From positions 18,122-82,121 of the forward strand of contig JAFRZH010000029.1 in assembly GCA_017442645.1 (NCBI GenBank): DNA of 64,000 bases. Direction: 5' to 3'. The notes below the pieces were generated by a model. The model made no database searches and had not been told where the DNA came from. It saw nothing but the letters and a program-made list of their open reading frames with translations. Numbering within the stretch: the first letter of the stretch is position 1; each line of letters starts with the position of its first letter. This document shows, in pieces, positions 55,024 to 64,000 of the stretch. A program made the translations under genes and the position numbers. The DNA is from a bacterium. Its GTDB lineage: Bacteria; Patescibacteria; JAEDAM01; Absconditabacterales; Absconditicoccaceae.

Positions 55024-56004
55024 ATGCTCTACGGAAATCAAAAAATCATCGAAACACTCGATCAATACCTCGATCAATTTTTCAAAACGGGGAAAGGAGT
55101 TCCTTTTTTTATCCTCGTAGGACCTCGCGGAATCGGAAAATCCTCTCATGCACAAACTTTGATTCAAAAATATTTAGGAAATTTCTATCCTAACGATTTT
55201 CTCTATTTTAAAGATTATTCTGATCAAATTGGGAAAAAACACGCAATTCCTGTTGAATTAAACGAAAGAAATAGATTTATTTCAAAAAGTTCAAAAAAAG
55301 AAGAAGATTCTGACAATTCTAACGAAGAGACTTGAGAGAGTAAAGGTGAAAAATATCCCAATCTCTGAATAAGAGAAATGATTTCCCGATTACAAACTGC
55401 TCCCCTGGGAGATAAGAAAATTGTTTTAATAGAAGATTTACAAAGAGCATACAGTGAGTGACAAAACGCACTTTTAAAAACATTAGAAGAACCCCTAAAA
55501 CAAAGAGTAATTATCGCAACATTACAAGAAGAAAATCAAATTCTTCCTACCATTCTTTCAAGAGCCATTGTTCTTCACTTAACACCACTCTCTGACAAAG
55601 AAATGGAGCATTTTATCCAACAAATACCAAAAGACCTCCTTCCTCAAAATCAACAAATTACCAAAATTATTTCAGAAATGGCAATGGGAAGACCTGGAAT
55701 CTTTCTTTCATTACTAGAAAAAAGCAAAGGGAATCCTGAATTATTATCAGCATTACCCCTCCTCTTCTCAAATACAGAAGCAAAAGTATCAACTCCAATC
55801 TATACTTTACAAAAACACTTTCAAAAAATCATAGAAACAGGACTTATCAACGAATTTGTTGATGGATGGATAAATCATTGCATCAAAGAAAACAATCCTC
55901 AAGAAGCACAAAGACGAATTGAAGCAAAAAGAATAGCAGATTCTCTTGCAAAATCCGGAGTTTCATGGGAAAGATTATTCCTTTCATTAATGATAAGCAA
56001 ATAA
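55024..56004 (+). CDS. holB: DNA polymerase III delta' subunit-like clamp-loader ATPase
   Basis: A 326-residue AAA+ protein: MLYGNQKIIETLDQYLDQFF, Walker A FILVGPRGIGKSSHAQTLI, then IVLIEDLQRAYSEGQNALLK and TLEEPLKQRVIIATL with sensor-type sequence ILPTILSRAIVL. Four UGA glycines join three pieces. I prefer the ATG at 55024 because delta' proteins start close to this helix; a TTG start at 54961 would add 21 residues. It opens and loads the beta clamp. Confidence 0.85.
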
Positions 56005-56078
56005 TCCATATTTTTTTGAATTTTTTCATAAAATTCACTATACTTGTAAAAGTTTTTTTATTTTTTATTTTTCTCCTC

Positions 56079-56525
56079 ATGGATTACGAATCTTACCTTT
56101 CAAGTATCGATCAAAATACCAATTGTCCTTTTTGTAAAAGAGATGAAAATCTTCTTTTATGAGAATCTGAAAATTTTTATGTAACCCTTGCAAAAGCACC
56201 TTATGTAAAAGATCACTTATTAATCATTCCTAAAAAACATGTCGTATTTCTCCATGAACTCACAAAAGAAGAACAAAACGAACTTCGATCAGAAGTACAA
56301 AAACGAAATATCGCTCTTCAAAAAATCCATGAAGGTACAACAATTATTTTAAGAGATTCCCAAGTTAATGCAAGTTCTGGAAAATCTATCAGCCATCTGC
56401 ATGTCCATATTGTTCCAGATTGTTGGATTGGTGCTTTAACAGGAGCAAATGATAACACACGTAAATGTTACTCAACACAAGAAATGGAAGAACAAATTAT
56501 AGATTTAAAACAACGTTTACAATAA
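56079..56525 (+). CDS. HIT-family hydrolase
   Basis: A 148-residue protein: NCPFCKRDENLLLGESENFY at the start (C-x2-C, Gly as UGA), PYVKDHLLIIPKKHVVFLHE, and the histidine triad SISHLHVHIVP. HIT enzymes hydrolyse or transfer nucleotidyl groups (Ap4A- or adenosine phosphoramidate-type). Confidence 0.9.
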
Positions 56526-56639
56526 ATATGTATATTTTTTCTAAAAAGAGAAATAAAAATCAGATTTTCATTCAGGTTTATTTCTCTTTTTTTTTATTTT
56601 TCATATACTAAAAGTGATTTAACTTATCAGTTTATAAAG

Positions 56640-57467
56640 ATGAAAAAAATCATTATAGGAAGTATTATATGGATAGGAATGTTTTGTTGATTTACCTGTC
56701 TTGCTGAAAAGGTAAAAACAAACGACGAAAATCTAAAAACAATCGTCAATACTTCACTTTCAAAAATAAAAAAAATTAAAACAGGAATTGATGAAATTAC
56801 TCAAGAACTTTTTGCATTAGATGATATTGAAAGAGCAAAAAATCCAAAACTTGATGATAAATATAGAACCGTAAGGAATGAAATGGTTAGAGTCATCAAT
56901 AGTATTGAAACTGCTACAACAAAATTATCAACCGCAATCAATAATTTAGCAATGTATCAAGATCAAATCCAACTCTATTTATCTGATTTACAACAAGCTA
57001 AGAAATCTTTCTCTGTTGCAAAAGACTACTATACTGAATATGTAACCCTTCTCCATAAAATTGATCTTGAACTTTATGATCCTCAAACTGATGAAATAAA
57101 CGAAATTAGATTACTCCTTAATTCAGATAATATCAATAAAACGTTAGTAACTGAAAGTCTCATAAAATCAATAACTTTACAACTAGAAGAGATTATCGAA
57201 AAAGCAGACAATGAAGAACTAAAAAAGACTACTCTTCTTCTCAAGCTAGGAAATCTTAAACAAGAAGCAACCGAAATACTTAATAACTACTATGAAGAAA
57301 TCGATAAACTCGAACAAAAGAAACAATATCTCGTCCGTTTTCTTGAACTCTACAAAGAAAAACAAACGAATGAACAAGTAAAATTCCAAAAATTTTTCTC
57401 AAGCAAAAAAGATGTTTTTGTCAGTATTCACGCTTTTCTTGATGAAATCATCCAAAAAAAACTATAA
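56640..57467 (+). CDS. Coiled-coil N-terminal part of a LytM/muramidase protein (frame 1 of 2)
   Basis: 275 residues: signal-like segment MKKIIIGSIIWIGMFCGFTC (possible lipobox FTCLA), then long coiled coils (RVINSIETATTKLSTAINNL, IDKLEQKKQYLVRFLELYKE) as in EnvC/NlpD-type division factors. It ends ...DEIIQKKL at a TAA directly after a run of eight A (57454-57461). Shortening that run by one A would continue into the LytM domain of the next entry, giving one protein of about 620 residues. Confidence 0.75.
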
Positions 57468-58509
57468 ATCTTATGCTAATATTAAAACAAAAATTGAAGA
57501 ATTAGAAGAACTTCCTGATGCTAGTGAAAACGAGACAGCACCTGTTGCTTGGCCCGTCTATCCTATAAAAAAAATTCTTCGTTATTTTGGAGATTCCGAT
57601 TTTGAAAAAGCATTCTGATTTAAATTTCAAGGAATCCAAATTCAAGTTACTCAAGGGACTCCGATTTATGCAATGAGAGACGGAGTTGTCTATCATACTT
57701 TCGATGATATGAGTGGAATTAGTTGGCTCATGCTTGTTCATCAAAATGGGTATGTTACCGTTTATCAATATTTAAATGCTATTATTGTCCAACCAGGAGA
57801 CGTTGTTCAAAGAGGACAAATTATCTGATATAGTTGATGAGAACCTTGAACTAAATGAGCTGGTTTCGTATCAGAAGGAGAAAATATCACTTTTTCTATC
57901 TATAAAGATGGAGTTGCCATTGATCCTCTGACTCTTTTAGACCTTAGTGTAGTAACCAATCGAGAAGAAGTACTTCCTGAAGACTATAAATTAAAATATC
58001 TTAGCGATAATATGACAAGACCAATCGACGTGAGTAATTTAAAAATAATGGAAGGAGATACTATTGACGAAAGAAGTCAAAACTTTCTTAGTCTTTACGG
58101 AAAATGAATTTACAGAAACCTCAATTTTTGGAACACCGTCGTAGAAGGAACCAATATCGATAGAGATATGGTGATTTGTGTAGCATTTGCAGAATCAACC
58201 CTTGGACATTATCTCGCAACAGAAAATAACATCGGAAACGTTGGAAACAATGACCGTGGGGACAGAATTGCCTATTCGACTCCTTATCAAGGAGCAAGAC
58301 TTATTGCAGATACTTTGAATAATGCTTTTCTTGGAGATTATCATACCATCAAACAGCTTTCAAGATACGGAAATAAAAACGGAGCGATTTACGCTTCAAG
58401 TCCTATCAATTGGCAAACTAATGTTTTGAAGTGTCTTTCAAAAATCAAAGGGTATACGATTCCTGAAGATTTCCCTTTCAGAACAGGACCTAATCCTAAT
58501 AGACGATAA
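57412..58509 (+). CDS. Degenerate LytM (M23-like) domain plus glucosaminidase/lysozyme-like domain (frame 2 of 2)
   Basis: From the overlap onward this frame carries WPVYPIKKILRYFGDSDFEK, a LytM fold (GFKFQGIQIQVTQGTPIYAM, RDGVVYHTF, VQPGDVVQRGQIIGYSGG) and then a muramidase-like domain with VICVAFAESTLGHYLATENN (candidate catalytic Glu) and IGNVGNNDRGDRIAYS. The LytM zinc ligands appear lost: HxxxD is QGIQI, and the HxH strand is NITFSI. This recalls degenerate LytM activators. It has no good start of its own, so fusion with the previous frame is likely. Confidence 0.75.
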
Positions 58510-58571
58510 ATTTCGTAATAATCTAACAAAAAAAGAAGAAAAGGCAGACTTTTACTCTTATTTCTTTAAAA

Positions 58572-59021
58572 ATGTTCGTAATCCTCCATATTTCAGATTC
58601 TGATAAACATTTTTCTTCAGCTATTCAAGAATATGAGAAAAGACTTGGGAAACAACTCCACCTCGACCCCCTCAAGCCTTTTAAAGATACCAATAAAGAA
58701 CTCGTTATTCATAAAGAAACCGAGGAAATTTTGCAAACTTTGAAAAAGAAATATGCACATTTTCAGAAAATTCTGATGATCAAGGAAGGAACACAACGAA
58801 CTACGGAAGAACTTCATCAAAAAATCATTCATCAAGATACGGTTTTTATCATCGGTTGACCTTATGGAGTCGATGAAAAAAATTTAAAAGCCTGATTTCC
58901 TGATCTTAAAGAACTTTCTTTTGGAAAGATTACGCTCCCCCACGGATTAGCAAAATTAGTTCTTATCGAGCAACTCTATAGATGTACTACGATTGAACAA
59001 GGGAAAAGTTATCATTATTAA
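58572..59021 (+). CDS. rlmH: 23S rRNA (pseudouridine1915-N3)-methyltransferase RlmH
   Basis: A 149-residue SPOUT methylase: [37 protein letters not shown] (second Gly is UGA at 58857) and [19 protein letters not shown], the diagnostic RlmH C terminus. It modifies helix 69 of 23S rRNA. Confidence 0.95.
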
Positions 59022-59044
59022 ATTTTATATTATCTCAAATAACC

Positions 59045-59809
59045 ATGCGTAACATTCCAGATTTACATAATATGGAAAGTGAAAGAAGTTTGCCGGAAAT
59101 TACAAGCAATTATGATTTAGAAAAAGATGCATACAACTGGCGATGTGTTATGAATTCATTCACTAACTGAAGATGATATGAAACTATGTCTAAAGATGAT
59201 CGCAATATTTTATCACAAATTAAATGATTATCACAGCAGGAAGCAAACAAAATTTTATTCCCTTATCTTGATCAAAAATATCACAACAATCGTGAATACA
59301 TTGAAGAAGCCGTGGAGGATATAAAAAATCTTTTGGATAAACAGAAAAAGATGATTTTTCAAAATATGGAAAAACTTACAAAATATCCGATATTACGCAA
59401 TGATTTTTATCTGTATTTTACTACTTGTTTGAGATGACCGTATAATTGGAGAACAGGAGAAATCTGGATTTTTGATACCTCACAAAAAGAATGAAGAGAA
59501 AGAGGATGGGCTCAATCTTTCACTCATGAGCTACTCCACATGCAAACTCATAAATATTATGAAAACGAAGATCCTATGAAGCAGCTCACTCCACAACAAT
59601 TTAATATCATAAAAGAATCTCTCACTTTTTTACTAAATCATGAATTTCCAGGAGTAAACATGCGAAAAGACAGATGATATCCTCAGCATCAAGAATTCAG
59701 GAAAATTTTAGAAGATTACCGACTCTCCTGCTGAAGTAAAAAAGATTTTAAAGATCTAATCCATTTTTGATGTCAATATCTACAAAACCTTTATCCGCAA
59801 GCACAATAG
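59045..59809 (+). CDS. Putative HExxH metallopeptidase
   Basis: A 254-residue protein with no signal peptide. The centre has GWAQSFTHELLHMQTHKYYE, a zinc HExxH with a further His nearby, preceded by EIWIFDTSQKEG. The N terminus (MRNIPDLHNMESERSLPEIT) and C terminus (a Cys-containing FGCQYLQNLYPQAQ) match nothing I know. Nine UGA glycines. A protease is likely from the motif alone; effector or toxin roles are speculative. It starts 23 bp after rlmH. Confidence 0.6.
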
Positions 59810-59810
59810 T

Positions 59811-60050
59811 AAAACTGCAAAAGTAATAGAAGAAATCATTTTTCAAAAACCTACCATTACAGTCGATCCCCACATCCATAGAAGTCTCAATAGCATAGAA
59901 ATTGTAAAGACCAAGACTCCTGACAAAACTTCAACTATTATTAATACTACATTTCCAGAAGAAGTAAAAAAAATGCCAATAACTTCCTGGTACTTTTCTG
60001 AAGATACCCCTGTAAAACAAAAAATCCTCAGTGTAACAAATGTAAATTAA
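59811..60050 (+). other. Orphan open frame after the metallopeptidase
   Basis: The frame KTAKVIEEIIFQKPTITVDP to ...ILSVTNVN* (ending TAA 60048-60050) is open and has coding-like composition but lacks an ATG near its start. It is in a different frame from the preceding gene. It may be that gene's displaced C terminus or a gene with a non-ATG start. Confidence 0.3.
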
Positions 60051-60081
60051 CTAAAATTTGCGATTTTTATCAAAAGAAAAA

Positions 60082-60969
60082 CTAAAACAATCCTAATTGT
60101 ACAGGTTGTTCATAACTCTTTTTTAAATCTAAAAGGACCTTTTCCAGAGAAACAAGTCCGTATTTTTTATAAAGAATTTCAAAATACTGTTGATAATCAA
60201 AAGAAAAAGAAAAATCTGAAAGTTGATACTCATTTAACTCGAGAACCGAAAGTTGAATCATCTTCTTTGCAAAAAAAGCATCTTCTTTTTGTTCTGATAA
60301 TATTTTTTTCTGACGATCAGGTAATGCATCTAATGATGTATATAAAGTCTCTAAATTTTTATATTTTTGAATAAGTCATAACGCCGTTTTAGTTCAAATA
60401 CCATCAACCCCTTTCACATTATCTGCTGCATCTCCAAGAAGAGCCAAATAATCAACAATAGAAATCGGTTCAAATCAAAATTCTTGTAAAAAATCTGTAG
60501 TTTTATAAGGTACATCTTTAGACAAATCTACAATTGCAATTCTCTCATCCAAAATTTGTTTCAAATCCTTATCGCCAGAATACACATAGATTTCTAAATC
60601 AGAATTCTTTTGAAATTTTTTAGCAAAAGATGCCAATAAATCATCCGCTTCATACCCAGGATATTCAATTCAAAAGATTCATAATTCAGTAATAATAGAA
60701 CGAATGATTCCAATTTGAGAAATAAAATCATCTTCCATCTTTTTTCTTGTTGCTTTATAAGTAGGTTGAAGCTCATGACGAAAAGTTTTTTCCCTACTAT
60801 CCCAAGCAATTCAAAGATAGTCAGGTTTATGACTTAATCTTTTGAGAAGCATACGAAGAAAACCATAAACAGCATTCAAATTTTGTCCTTCAGCATTTTT
60901 CATCTCTGGGAAAGCATAATAAGCCCTATAAAGCACTGCAAAACCATCAATTAAAGACAGATTTTTCAT
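60082..60969 (-). CDS. Stand-alone 5'-3' exonuclease (Pol I N-terminal-like)
   Basis: A 295-residue protein equal to the 5' nuclease domain of DNA polymerase I: NLSLIDGFAVLYRAYYAF, YLGIAWDSREKTFRHELQ, YPGYEADDLLASFAKKF, YVYSGDKDLKQILDERI and LLGDAADNVKGVDGIGTKTA (helix-hairpin-helix, with UGA glycines). The protein ends VQLGLF, which fits the QLxLF pentapeptide that binds the beta clamp. It likely removes RNA primers and flaps. No polymerase domain follows. Confidence 0.9.
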
Positions 60970-61010
60970 CTTTTTTTAAAATAAATAATAAAGAGGAGAA
61001 ATTCATCATA

Positions 61011-61610
61011 TTACACTCTAATAACATACGTTTCCTTACTTTCTTTTCTACAACTTTTCGGTTTAAAAACCTTAATATTTTTTCCTCCATATCTTCTTTT
61101 CATTTCTGCAACATATTCATCAAATCCCGGTCCCATAAAAATTTTAGTACAAAACTTTCCATCAGGTTTCAAATATTTTTCATAAACTCGTAAAGTTTCT
61201 TCAAGTAATGCAATAGACCTCACAGCATCCGTATCTTTATGACCAATAGTATTAGGAGCCATATCAGACTGAATAAAATCAACCTGCTCTATATGATGAT
61301 TTTTCAAAATTTCATCGACTTTTTCTTTTTCAGTAATATCCTGCTGATACGCAAACATTCAAGGAAGATTAATTTCAACCTGTTTGAGATCAAATCCTAT
61401 TAATTGATAGTTCTGAACTTTCATCTTTTGAAGTTGAGAAATAGTATATTGCATCCAACTTCAAGGAGCACATCCGATATCCAGAATTGTTTTAGTTTGA
61501 GGGGTAATAAGATGAAATTTTTCTTGTAATTCTTCAAGTTTAAAAGCACTTCTTGCTTTATATCATTCTTTTTTAGCCTTTTTAAAATAAAAATCATAAG
61601 GGTTATACAT
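61011..61610 (-). CDS. rlmE: 23S rRNA (uridine2552-2'-O)-methyltransferase RlmE
   Basis: A 199-residue FtsJ/RlmE enzyme: GYKARSAFKLEELQEKF, ILDIGCAPGSWMQYTI (motif I, APG Gly as UGA), VDFIQSDMAPNTIGHKDTDA (catalytic K-D-K-E region), GKFCTKIFMGPGF and VFKPKSCRKESKETYVI. It methylates the A loop of 23S rRNA. Confidence 0.96.
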
Positions 61611-61689
61611 AATCAAAAAATATCAAATAAATTGAAAATAAGTATAAAAAAGCTCAAAGAAAAAACAAGAAAAAAGAAATCTGAAAAAT

Positions 61690-61935
61690 CATAAATTTTC
61701 GTTATAAAAAAACGAAGTCCCAGCGGGATTAAATTTCTCTTGAATTTATCAGGATTCTTTATATAGTGATAATGCCAAATCATTATATAGACGAGAATTA
61801 AGATTATAAAATTTTTTCTCTTTGTAAAAGGAGCTGTCACAAAGTGACTGAGGATTTCAATGCAATAAAATCCCCTGTCCTTTGGACATCCCCCTTTTAA
61901 AGGGGGAAAAAGAATTTGAATGATTTGGCGACAGA
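61690..61935. repeat. Intergenic repeat region upstream of the glycan locus
   Basis: The 374-bp gap 61611-61984 holds a tract aacgaagtcccagcgggat (about 61710), then gagctgtcacaaagtgactg (about 61830; inverted gtcac/gtgac) and cctgtcctttggacatccc with cccttttaaaggggg (about 61876-61907). A relative lies at 33493-33551. A possible 75-residue minus-strand ORF (61613-61840) overlaps this repeat and is not called. Confidence 0.5.
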
Positions 61936-61984
61936 AATGTTGCCTTTTTTAATTCTCGTGAATTTATCCCGCTTATTTTTGGAT

Positions 61985-63127
61985 ATGAAAGTAGTACAAT
62001 TTCTTCCATACTTTCCACCACATAAATGAGGACTTGAAACTGTTGCAGAAGAGTTTTCAAAATATTTCGTAAGTGAAAAGTGTGGAGAAGTATTAAACGT
62101 TACTTTTTGAGTATGACAAGAAAAATGAGTAAATGAATATGAAAAAGATTGATATAAAGTGCTAGTTATCCCTGCTTTCGATATTATTCCTAATTATCCA
62201 GTTCCAAAGTTTTGGACAAAACAGTATCGAAATATTATTAAAAAAGTTAAAAATCGAAATCCTGATGTGATTCAGACTCATACTAGATTTTTTCTTGCTA
62301 CTTTTATGTGATGATGGTACGCTAGAAAGCGAAAGAAAAAACGAATTCATGTAGAACATTGAAGTGACTATATTCAAGTAAGTAGCTGATTTACTAATAA
62401 AGTGGCATATATTTATGATAGAATTATATGAAAACGAGTTTTTAAAAAAGCTAGTGTAATTGTCCCAATTTCTAATGGTTGTAAGAGATTTATAGAAAGA
62501 GAGTTTTGAAGGGGAAAAGATATTCAAGTGATTTATAGATGACTAGACATTCCAAGTAAATTACCACAAGTTGAAGATCTTCATGAAAAGTTTAGAAACA
62601 AAATCATTGTTTGATTTATTTGAAGACTATATAAATGGAAAAACGTAGAAAGCTTAATCAAGGCGTATTACGAGATAAGTAAAGAATTACAGGATAAAAT
62701 TCAGATTGTAGTAGTATGAGATTGAGAAGATTCAGAATATCTCAAATCGTTAGATAAAGAGAATAAAGTATATTTCACATGATGAAAACCATTTCTCGAA
62801 GCTTTGGCATATCAAAAACAATTTGATATTCATATACATACTTCCAATCCATGAGGATGATTAGCTACAACATTATTACAGGCAATGTACTTTGGATGTT
62901 TAATTGTTGCTACTCCTAATGAATGAGCTACGGATGTATTAGTCGATTGAAAAAATGCGGTGGTATTAAAAGATTCCAGTCTAGAAGAGATAAAGAGATG
63001 ATTAGAAGAATGAATTAGATTAGTATGAAAGAGAGATGAATGGATAAAGAAAAATAAAGAGATTCTTGAGAAGAAGTTTCAGTGGGAGAATAATATCAAA
63101 GAATTTTATGAAATTTTTAGATTTTAA
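61985..63127 (+). CDS. Glycosyltransferase, GT4-like
   Basis: A 380-residue GT-B enzyme: FLPYFPPHKGGLETVAEEFS (glycine-rich N-terminal loop), VIQTHTRFFLATFMGG, VIYRGLDIPSKL, VGFIGRLYKWKNVESLIKAY and HTSNPGGGLATTLLQAMYFG (the E-x7-E equivalent region). About 25 of its glycines are UGA and only a handful GGN, an extreme ratio. Followed 11 bp later by glf, so it probably adds a sugar, perhaps galactofuranose, to a surface glycan. Confidence 0.9.
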
Positions 63128-63138
63128 AAGTTTTATGC

Positions 63139-64000
63139 ATGAAAACTCAAAATTTAATAGTTTGAGCATGACTATCATGAATAACAATAGCTCAATGTTT
63201 AGCAGAGAGATGAGAAAATGTTATGATTATAGAACAAAGAAATCACATATGATGAAACTGTTATGATTATTATGATGAAAACGGAATATTGGTTCACAAA
63301 TATTGACCACATATATTTCATACAGACTTAGAAGAAGTACGAAATTATATAAATAGATTCTCTGAGTTTACCAATTATCAGCATAAAGTTGTTTGATTAA
63401 TTGATTGAAACTTAGTTCCTATACCATTTAATCTAAATTCAATATATCTTTCATTCCCTAATTGATATGCTGAAGAATTAGAAAAAACTTTATTAAAATA
63501 TTTTTCCTATAATGCAAAAGTGACTATTTGAGAATTAAGAGAAAAATCTGAATTAGAAAATGATAAAAATCTATTATTCTTGGCTGATTATATTTTCGAG
63601 AAAGTATTTAAAAATTACACTATGAAACAGCGATGAATTTCTGCAGATGAAATTGATCCCAATGTCATGAAAAGAGTACCTATTGTAATATCAAAAGATA
63701 ATAGGTATTTCCCTCATCATAAATATCAAGGAATGCCTGAAAAGTGATATACAAAAATGTTTGAAAAAATGTTAGATCATCCAAAGATTAAAATAATGTT
63801 AAATACTAAATATTCAGATATTAAAAATGAAATTCAATTTGATACCTTATATTTTACATGATCAATTGATGAATATTTTGGTTACAAATATGGAAAACTT
63901 TGATATAGAAAAACTTTATATGATTTAGAAACTTTGAATATTCAGTCCTACCAAAAAAATGCCGTAATAAATTATCCAAACGATTATGAATATACAAGGA
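63139..64000 (+). CDS. glf: UDP-galactopyranose mutase (cut by window edge)
   Basis: 287 codons are visible and the frame is open at the window end. The FAD Rossmann motif LIVGAGLSGITIAQCLAERG has four UGA glycines; IIEQRNHIGGNCYDYYDENG, VHKYGPHIFHTD, VPIPFNLNSIYLSFP and TKMFEKMLDHP match Glf. It makes UDP-galactofuranose for cell-surface glycans. Heavy UGA use like its neighbour. Confidence 0.95.

Noticed and set aside
61613..61840. A 75-residue minus-strand membrane-like ORF
   Set aside because: Half of it lies in the repeat tract (NLIPLGLRF-type peptide) and composition explains the hydrophobicity; too weak to call.

Overview
Organism. This is an AT-rich bacterial genome in which UGA is a sense codon for glycine (genetic code 25). 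Read with the standard code nearly every conserved gene breaks; read with UGA=Gly the pieces join exactly at invariant glycines, for example the Walker A loops of PilT and UvrA, SAM motifs of methyltransferases, the PRPP loop of Apt and the a subunit of ATP synthase. This code is known from the candidate phyla Gracilibacteria (BD1-5) and Absconditabacteria (SR1), so the window very likely comes from one of them. All coordinates below were redrawn with UGA=Gly, so most genes are longer than standard-code ORFs. No rRNA, tRNA or CRISPR was recognised.

Layout. 1-9.1 kb: end of a glycosyltransferase, a GC-richer lipoprotein that looks foreign, RNA-modification genes (rsmI, tgt, mtaB, a SpoU methylase), an SPFH protein, an HPF-like protein and greA. 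9.2-14.6 kb: an accessory block of secreted proteins and lipoproteins downstream of uvrA, punctuated by three truncated copies of the uvrA 3' end; two of its genes are frameshifted. 14.6-21.7 kb: uvrA, luxS, and a large NAGPA-SLH-NAGPA surface protein. 21.8-28.7 kb: a complete F-type ATP synthase operon with unusual gene order and a duplicated, apparently Na+-type c subunit. 28.8-35.5 kb: a VanY-like peptidase, grpE, serS, small membrane proteins, dut, a nucleotidase and pilT. 35.5-42.4 kb: secE-nusG-(membrane protein)-rplK-rplA, adk, a repeat protein, prfA (RF1) and queA. 42.4-54.9 kb: a repeat cluster, a DUF2207 protein whose glycine tail is rich in UGA, apt, DUF177, tilS, a calpain-like protease, an exonuclease, an M50 protease, an oligopeptide-binding protein and secG. 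55-61.6 kb: holB, a HIT protein, a frameshifted LytM/muramidase protein, rlmH, an HExxH protein, a stand-alone 5'-3' exonuclease and rlmE. 61.7-64 kb: repeats, then a second glycan locus (glycosyltransferase, glf) with very heavy UGA use.

How it fits together. The window combines core translation, energy and repair genes with a large outfit of surface proteins and cell-wall enzymes (amidase, C39-like and calpain-like proteases, LytM, VanY, SLH, FISUMP), as expected of a small host-associated or predatory bacterium. A short motif (TCAGAYTTTT followed by a second T-tract) recurs about once per kilobase in genes and between them, often as inverted pairs that form terminators. With pilT and the uvrA-linked cassettes this suggests natural DNA uptake guided by an uptake sequence.
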